11,599 nucleotides of DNA, taken from contig JAZLIL010000059.1 in NCBI GenBank assembly GCA_045617405.1, forward strand, positions 1 to 11,599, in the 5' to 3' direction. Position numbers and translations under genes: made by a program. The notes beneath the pieces are model-generated. The model saw nothing but the letters and a program-made list of their open reading frames with translations. It was not told the DNA's origin and did not search any database. The stretch comes from JAZLIL01 sp045617405 (GTDB taxonomy: Bacteria > Bacillota > Clostridia > Lachnospirales > Lachnospiraceae). Each line of letters opens with the position of its first letter. The stretch's first letter is position 1. Below are positions 6,356 through 11,599 of this stretch, piece by piece.

Positions 6356-6407
6356 ACAAAATGAACCCCCGAGCCGGTCCCCGGGGACGGGCTCGGGGGA
6401 CCGGCTC
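6356..6407 (-). terminator. GC-rich terminator/palindrome downstream of the kinase gene
   Basis: CCCCCGAGCC (6366-6375) pairs with GGCTCGGGGG (6390-6399). GTCCCC and GGGGAC (6377-6388) extend the symmetry across a single mismatch, giving a nearly perfect 34-base palindrome. On the minus strand it is followed by TTCATTTTG, a modest T-rich tail. An alternative 12-bp stem (6371-6382 with 6396-6407) excludes the first. It is the likely end of the dnaG-to-kinase transcript and lies between it and the rnpB promoter. Confidence 0.75.
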
Positions 6408-6418
6408 TGTGGGCCGAT

Positions 6419-8083
6419 TCAGACGTTGAATACACTTCCGCCGACGAATTCGCGAAGAATCGAGTTGGACGGAATGCCCTCGCTCGAAACACCAAGGAAG
6501 TAATCGAGGAATTTTAAGAGACGCTTCGCCTCAACAAACTCGGGTCCATCCTCGGGAACCGCAAAGAGCAGCGGCTCGGCAAACTGCTTGAGAACGGCGA
6601 GCTCATAGATGAGTGCCGAGTTGAACATTGCGTCGGCGCCTTCCTGGAACGGGAAGATGTAACGCTCCTCACCGCGGCGTACGCTCGGCCAGCGCCTGAT
6701 GGTGTCAAGAGCTGTGGCCCCGCGCGTCCTCGCATCGCGGACGATGCGGCGGAGAAGTCTTCCGTCAGTCGTCGGAATGCGATTGTGTTCATCGATGTTG
6801 ATTGCGGTCAGGGCGCTGATGTAAATCCTGTACCCGGACTCCTTCGGAAGCGAGTAGGAAAGCCTGTCATCAAGGCCGTGGATTCCTTCGATGACAAGGA
6901 TGTCATCGGGGCCGAGCTTCAGGGTGTTGCCCCTGTACTCACGCTGGCCGGTCTTGAAATTGAAGGTAGGCATTTCGACGGTCTGACCATCAAGAAGGTT
7001 GTTCATATCACGATTGAAGCCCTCAACATCAAGTGCCTCAAGGCATTCAAAGTCGTAGTCGCCCGACTCGTCGCGCGGAGTATCCTCGCGGTTCTTGAAG
7101 TAATCATCAAGGGCGATGGGATGCGGCTTGAGGCCGAGCGTACGAAGCTGAATGGAAAGGCGGTGGGACATCGTGGTCTTACCGGACGAGGAGGGGCCTG
7201 CAATAAGGATAAACTTCCTGCTGCCGGCTTCGCGGATCTCGTGTGCGATGTCACCGATCTGCTTCTCCTGCATGGCCTCCTGAACGAGGATCAGGTCACT
7301 TATGTTGCCCTCGGTAATCTGGCGGTTGAGGCTGCCGACCGTGCTGCAGCCGATCAGGTCGCCCCACTCTTCTGCCTTCATCTGTGTCCTGAAGAACTTC
7401 TCTCTCGGGACGAACTTCTCGATGCTCTCGGGGTTCTGCATTGTCGGAATCATCAGAACAAAGCCGTCTTCGTAGGGAATCAGGTCAAAATAGCGAAGGA
7501 TTCCGGTTGAAGCGGGCATGTAGCCGTAGAAATAGTCGATGTAGCCGTCGAGGCAGTAAATGTTTGTGTTGGAGACACGCCTGTAGCGGAAAAGGTCCGC
7601 CTTGTCGGTCATGCCGCAGTCAGCAAAAAGCTTCTCGGCATCGCGCGTCTTGATGGAGTGCTTCTCAAAAGGCAGGTCGCGCTCGACAAGCTCGCGCATC
7701 TCGAGCTTGACAAGGTTAATGCGCTCGGGTGAAAGCCTGCCCCTGCCCTTGAAGGTGCAGTAGGTACCGCTCCCGATTGTGTGGGAAACATTGATCTTGT
7801 CAATCTCATCCTTATCAAAGACCCGGTAAAAGGCCCGCATCATCATAAGAACTACGCCCCTTGTGTAGGTGGCGATACCGGGCACCGATGCCGTTGTGAT
7901 AAGCTCAACCTCGCAGTCCGAGGCAACGTGCTTCGTGAGCTCGCTCAGTCTTCCGTTCACCGAGGCAAGAATGAAATCGCCCTTCTCCGGTGTGCAGTCC
8001 TGCGACACGCGAAGGAGCGAGGTCCCCTCGGGGTAAAGCATTGCAGACCCGTTAACCGTTACTTTGCACAGCTTGTTTTCCAT
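6419..8083 (-). CDS. TGS-domain nucleoside kinase (uridine kinase-like)
   Basis: This 554-residue protein has the layout of the TGS-plus-uridine-kinase family known in Firmicutes and Thermotogae. An N-terminal TGS-like ubiquitin-fold domain spans about 1-65. A region resembling the threonyl-tRNA synthetase second additional domain follows at about 70-180, with VSHTIGSGTYCTFKGRGR at 99-116. The P-loop kinase domain starts near 288, with Walker A GPSSSGKTT at 296-304, ALDDYF at 324-329 and a Walker B-like DILVIEGIHGL at 394-404. It probably phosphorylates a nucleoside with a nucleoside triphosphate; the substrate is inferred from the kinase half, and the role of the synthetase-like half is unknown. 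The start is supported by AGGGAG six bases upstream of the ATG, only about 15 bases past the trmK stop, so the two are probably co-transcribed. A GC-rich hairpin follows. Confidence 0.88.
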   Translation of the reverse strand: MENKLCKVTVNGSAMLYPEGTSLLRVSQDCTPEKGDFILASVNGRLSELTKHVASDCEVELITTASVPGIATYTRGVVLMMMRAFYRVFDKDEIDKINVSHTIGSGTYCTFKGRGRLSPERINLVKLEMRELVERDLPFEKHSIKTRDAEKLFADCGMTDKADLFRYRRVSNTNIYCLDGYIDYFYGYMPASTGILRYFDLIPYEDGFVLMIPTMQNPESIEKFVPREKFFRTQMKAEEWGDLIGCSTVGSLNRQITEGNISDLILVQEAMQEKQIGDIAHEIREAGSRKFILIAGPSSSGKTTMSHRLSIQLRTLGLKPHPIALDDYFKNREDTPRDESGDYDFECLEALDVEGFNRDMNNLLDGQTVEMPTFNFKTGQREYRGNTLKLGPDDILVIEGIHGLDDRLSYSLPKESGYRIYISALTAINIDEHNRIPTTDGRLLRRIVRDARTRGATALDTIRRWPSVRRGEERYIFPFQEGADAMFNSALIYELAVLKQFAEPLLFAVPEDGPEFVEAKRLLKFLDYFLGVSSEGIPSNSILREFVGGSVFNV

Positions 8084-8098
8084 ACGCTACTCCCTTCT

Positions 8099-9040
8099 TT
8101 ACCGACCGGGGACGGGTTCCGGCCGGTCTTGCACGCCGGAGCCCTTTTCTCCTGCCAGCAGATCTATCATCTCTTCTATGTGTTTCGGAACTTCGCCGCC
8201 TGTTGCTTCAATTCCTTCTTTTATGCGACAAAGCTTGGTGTACTCGACATCCATCCACTCGAAAAGCACGGGGTTTTTCGAATGAAGGAGGATGGGTCCG
8301 AATTCAAGCTCTCCGGGGCTAAGGGGACAGCAAGCCGTTTTCCTGCCATTCCCACGACCGGCTGCCACGCCTGACGGATTCAAGCAGGCGTGTCCGTCAT
8401 TTTCACTGACATTCTCTCGGCCGGACGCCCCGCCTGACGGATTCAAGCAGGTGTTTCCCTCATTTTCACTGACATTCTCTCGGGCGGACGCCACGCCTGA
8501 CGTGGCTTCGCATGCATGCTCGACCCTTTCGCCTGCTTTGCCGGTTTCGTCGTTTTCGCCCTTTACATTCGCTACTGCCTTCATGCAGGGGTAGTACTTT
8601 CCGTCCTCAAAACACATGTCCTCAGCCACAATGTGCCAGCCGATTTCGTAAATAAAACGCCGCACTTCGGCGAGGTCGGACTGCGGCTGAAGCACAAGCT
8701 CCTTTGCTGCCCTCACACACTCGATTCCGCGCTTGAGGATGTCTACTGTGAGAAGTCCGCCCATCCCGCAGATGAGAATTGTGTCGGCTTCGCCCGGACG
8801 AAGCATATCAAGTCCGTCCGAGAGGCGTGTCTCAATCCTCTCCTGCTGGTGGAAAAAGGCTATGTTTTCCTTCGCGTGTGCGAGCGGACCTTCACGAAGG
8901 TCCATCGCAATACACCCGGGAGCGATGCCTTCACGTACAAGCCAGACGCTTGAATACGCATGGTCGCACCCGACGTCTGCGACGATGTTCCCCACGGTAA
9001 CAAGCGCCGCGGTCATTTTCAATCTGTTTGATAATCTCAT
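8099..9040 (-). CDS. trmK: tRNA (adenine(22)-N1)-methyltransferase with a repeat-containing insertion
   Basis: The 313-residue product matches the TrmK family (B. subtilis YqfN), which uses S-adenosylmethionine to methylate N1 of A22 in certain tRNAs. It begins MRLSNRLK and carries the SAM-binding motif VADVGCDHAY at 20-29, MDLREGPLAHAKEN at 46-59, and ICGMGG at 90-95, followed by QPQSDLAEVRRFI at 118-130. The C-terminal helical part resumes at about 241 (SPGELEFGPILL) and runs to about 296. Family members are usually near 230 residues. The excess is an insertion at about 157-240 made of 21-residue repeats (SGVASARENVSENEG, SGGASGRENVSENDG) plus a proline-rich tail encoded by a GC-rich palindrome. 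ATG at 9040 fits the family start, though the AGGGAG site is only two bases away. It sits between rpoD and the kinase gene; in many Firmicutes trmK follows rpoD. Confidence 0.9.
   Translation of the reverse strand: MRLSNRLKMTAALVTVGNIVADVGCDHAYSSVWLVREGIAPGCIAMDLREGPLAHAKENIAFFHQQERIETRLSDGLDMLRPGEADTILICGMGGLLTVDILKRGIECVRAAKELVLQPQSDLAEVRRFIYEIGWHIVAEDMCFEDGKYYPCMKAVANVKGENDETGKAGERVEHACEATSGVASARENVSENEGNTCLNPSGGASGRENVSENDGHACLNPSGVAAGRGNGRKTACCPLSPGELEFGPILLHSKNPVLFEWMDVEYTKLCRIKEGIEATGGEVPKHIEEMIDLLAGEKGSGVQDRPEPVPGR
8104..8128. repeat. GC-rich palindrome forming the 3' end of trmK
   Basis: GACCGG (8104-8109) and CCGGTC (8123-8128) flank GGACGGGTTCCGG. The composition and the GGGGACGGG core resemble the palindrome after the kinase gene (6366-6407). 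It encodes the odd DRPEPVPGR tail of TrmK, so the element appears to have been absorbed into the reading frame. Confidence 0.55.
8354..8520. repeat. 63-bp in-frame tandem repeat inside trmK
   Basis: Units begin with CTGACGGATTCAAGCAGG at 8371 and 8434, exactly 63 bases apart. A diverged third starts at 8497 (CTGACGTGG), again 63 bases on, and a partial unit lies to the left from about 8354. Because 63 is a multiple of three, copies add 21 residues (SGxASxRENVSENxGxxCLNP) without shifting the frame. The two full units differ at only a few bases, so this is a recent and possibly variable array. Confidence 0.92.
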
Positions 9041-9044
9041 TACT

Positions 9045-9068
9045 CCCTATATGGTGCCCTATATGGTG
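9045..9068. repeat. 12-bp tandem duplication in the trmK leader
   Basis: CCCTATATGGTG occurs twice back to back at 9045-9056 and 9057-9068. The copy next to trmK supplies its AGGGAG ribosome binding site. The other merges into the left arm of the adjacent long hairpin. It may be a replication-slippage product or a target-site-like scar. Confidence 0.85.
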
Positions 9069-9133
9069 TCAGGTCCAAGTGTCAAATCCGTGGCCGGAAT
9101 CCTGCCGCAATTTTGACACTCTGACCTGACACC
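9065..9133. repeat. Long imperfect palindrome between rpoD and trmK
   Basis: GGTGTCAGGTC (9065-9075) pairs with GACCTGACACC (9123-9133). After a symmetric 3-base internal loop, GTGTCAAA (9079-9086) pairs with TTTGACAC (9112-9119). The loop is 25 bases. It starts six bases after the rpoD stop. No T-run follows on the minus strand, so it could process or attenuate the rpoD-trmK message rather than end it. Its right end matches 6328-6347 at 18 of 20 bases. The design resembles mobile REP/MITE-like intergenic elements. Confidence 0.85.
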
Positions 9134-9139
9134 GTTCGT

Positions 9140-10288
<1,149 letters not shown>

Positions 10289-10332
10289 GGTTCCCCCTCC
10301 TGTGTATTTTGTTTCGGTTCCTCAATCCCTGT

Positions 10333-10493
10333 TGAAGTCCTGCCCCTCAACCGTCGCCTGCTGCCTTTCCCTGCTGCAGCCTTGCCCTCACGGCCGTCTG
10401 TCTCAGGCAAAGCACACTGCCGCCTGCTACTGAAGCCTTGCCCGCTCCATCATCAGCTTTGAGCAGAGTGCTCCGTCGCCTGCTGCCATTGCC
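10333..10493. repeat. Degenerate repeats of about 56-63 bp across the dnaG stop codon and rpoD leader
   Basis: Three related units are seen on the plus strand, starting near 10333 (TGAAGTCCTGCCCC), 10374 (TGCTGCAGCCTTGCCC) and 10431 (TGAAGCCTTGCCCG). AGCCTTGCCC is at 10378-10387 and 10434-10443. CCGTCGCCTGCTGCC is exact at 10351-10365 and 10473-10487, and CGCCTGCT recurs near 10421. The rightmost unit encodes the last residues of DnaG (AAGDGALCSKLMMERARLQ and stop). The others fill the gap before rpoD. Much of it is CAG/CTG-rich, so part of the likeness could be low complexity. Confidence 0.65.
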
Positions 10494-11599
10494 TGCTGCA
10501 TACGCTCATCGAGTGCATCGAGGCGCACGCGCTTTACCGTGTCCGCAATTGCCTTTCTTGTCTGATCTGCACTCATGTCGTCAGGCAGCGCCGACAGGAA
10601 ACAGCTTCCCGCCTCGTCACGCTCCGTGCTCTCGGCAAACATGTCGATAATCGTCGCGGGCTTAACAACGCGGTCCCTCCTGTACTGCGAAAACGCAAGC
10701 CCGGCAACCTTTTGCGCCATGCCGCCGAGAAAATCCTCCGGGCCGATCCGGTCCTCGAATTCCCTGAAGGCTTCGGGTTCAAGCGCCATCAGTGTCAGAA
10801 GAAGCTTCTGCGACTTCACGATTCCCTCGTCACGCCTGGCAGCCTTCGCACGAACAACCTCCGCCTCGCGCGCTTCCCTGACCTCTCTTCGCTTCAGTGC
10901 TTCACTCCCTTTATCGTTAACCCTTGTTTTAAGCATCTCCTCATTGATGTTGTATCTCCCCGAAACGTAGTGCAGGTAGCTCTCGCGCTCAATCGGATCC
11001 GTGTACTCGGCAAGCATCCCGGCAATCTCATTGACAATTCTCGTCCTGACGTCGGGGTCATTCATGTCGTTTTGCTCGCGAAGCACATCGACGCGAAAAG
11101 CAAAACCGTTCTTCGCATCAGTGATACGCTTTTCATATTCCGCGGAACCGGAACCTGCCATAAACTCGTCAGGGTCCTTGTAGGGTTTCATATTAAGTAC
11201 TTTCACGGACAGCCCCGCTTCGCGCAGGATGGGGATAGCGCGGAGTGCGGCATTCGTGCCGGCGCCGTCCGAGTCGTAGCTGATAACAGTCTGTTTTGTG
11301 CAGCGGGCTATTGTCTTTGCCTGCATGGGTGTGAGGGCCGTTCCGAGCGATGCGACCGCGTTGTCGAAGCCTGCCCGGTGAAGCGCGATGACATCCATGT
11401 AGCCCTCCGCGAGGATGAAGTACCCCCGCCTTGTTCTCCTGGCCAGATTCAGGCCGTACAGATTCCTTCCCTTTTCAAATATCGGCGATTCTGCCGAATT
11501 TATGTACTTCGCGATGTTGGCAGGGCTGCCCATGACTCTTCCGCCAAAAGCGATGACCTTGCCGTTTACGTCGAAAATCGGGTACATCACGCGGTTCCA
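10427..11599 (-). CDS. dnaG: DNA primase, C-terminal two thirds (5' end beyond the window)
   Basis: DnaG makes RNA primers for DNA replication. The frame is open to the right edge, so 390 residues are present and roughly the first 200, with the zinc-binding domain, are missing. The first visible residues, WNRVMYPIFD, belong to the catalytic core. The TOPRIM motifs follow: EGYMDV at residues 65-70 of the visible part and SYDSDGAG at 107-114, whose acidic residues bind metal. KDPDEF follows a little later, as usual. The remaining roughly 200 residues form the helical C-terminal region that contacts the replicative helicase; it is diverged, rich in charged residues and has a possible coiled coil (EALKRREVREAREAEVVRAKAARR). 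The stop is TAG at 10427. The 3' coding end overlaps a degenerate repeat, so the final AAGDGALC to RARLQ residues may be repeat-derived. rpoD follows. Confidence 0.96.
   Translation of the reverse strand, partial: WNRVMYPIFDVNGKVIAFGGRVMGSPANIAKYINSAESPIFEKGRNLYGLNLARRTRRGYFILAEGYMDVIALHRAGFDNAVASLGTALTPMQAKTIARCTKQTVISYDSDGAGTNAALRAIPILREAGLSVKVLNMKPYKDPDEFMAGSGSAEYEKRITDAKNGFAFRVDVLREQNDMNDPDVRTRIVNEIAGMLAEYTDPIERESYLHYVSGRYNINEEMLKTRVNDKGSEALKRREVREAREAEVVRAKAARRDEGIVKSQKLLLTLMALEPEAFREFEDRIGPEDFLGGMAQKVAGLAFSQYRRDRVVKPATIIDMFAESTERDEAGSCFLSALPDDMSADQTRKAIADTVKRVRLDALDERMQQAMAAGDGALCSKLMMERARLQ

Noticed and set aside
6785..7510. Long plus-strand open frame (241 codons) opposite the kinase gene
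   Set aside because: It is a shadow of the well-supported kinase coding sequence, with no ribosome binding site or recognisable motif. The same holds for 9425-10462 opposite rpoD.
8354..8520. CRISPR array
   Set aside because: The units are contiguous 63-bp copies without unique spacers, and they lie in frame inside a coding gene.

Overview
The window looks like a chromosomal housekeeping segment from a low-to-moderate GC member of Clostridia, most likely Lachnospiraceae. The evidence is the dnaG-rpoD-trmK gene order, a TGS-type nucleoside kinase, a type A (ancestral-type) RNase P RNA, strong AGGAGG ribosome binding sites, and a Lys/Ala-rich secreted Ig-like protein with near-perfect sigma-A signals. 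I see no phage, transposase, CRISPR array, tRNA or 16S/23S sequence. The family-level assignment is an inference.

Every recognisable gene is on the minus strand. In transcription order (right to left) they are: the C-terminal two thirds of DNA primase (dnaG, cut by the right edge); the primary sigma factor (rpoD); tRNA A22 N1-methyltransferase (trmK), with a repeat-built insertion; a TGS-domain uridine-kinase-like nucleoside kinase; RNase P RNA (rnpB) with its own promoter; an AP2-domain protein resembling an HNH-AP2 homing endonuclease whose nuclease centre is lost; threonine synthase (thrC); and an 845-residue secreted Ig-like (BIG2) protein with its own promoter, leader hairpin and terminator.

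The left third (BIG2 gene and flanks) is visibly AT-richer than the GC-rich dnaG/rpoD/kinase third. dnaG, rpoD, trmK and the kinase form a close-packed run for replication, transcription and RNA metabolism. rnpB, thrC and the BIG2 gene end in separate hairpins, so they are probably separate transcription units. The AP2-like gene has no clear promoter and sits just after the rnpB 3' hairpins.

The most interesting material lies between and at the edges of genes. (1) The AP2/dead-HNH protein is a candidate domesticated homing endonuclease acting as a DNA-binding regulator. (2) A perfect 26-bp inverted repeat overlaps the 3' strand of rnpB helix P1, so P1 and the downstream hairpin compete for the same bases. 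(3) Degenerate tandem repeats of about 56-63 bp occur at three places: after the AP2-like gene, across the dnaG stop codon, and inside trmK. (4) REP-like GC-rich palindromes and a shared 20-nt motif occur after rpoD and after the kinase gene. (5) GTAGGACCGACC repeats lie beyond the BIG2 terminator.
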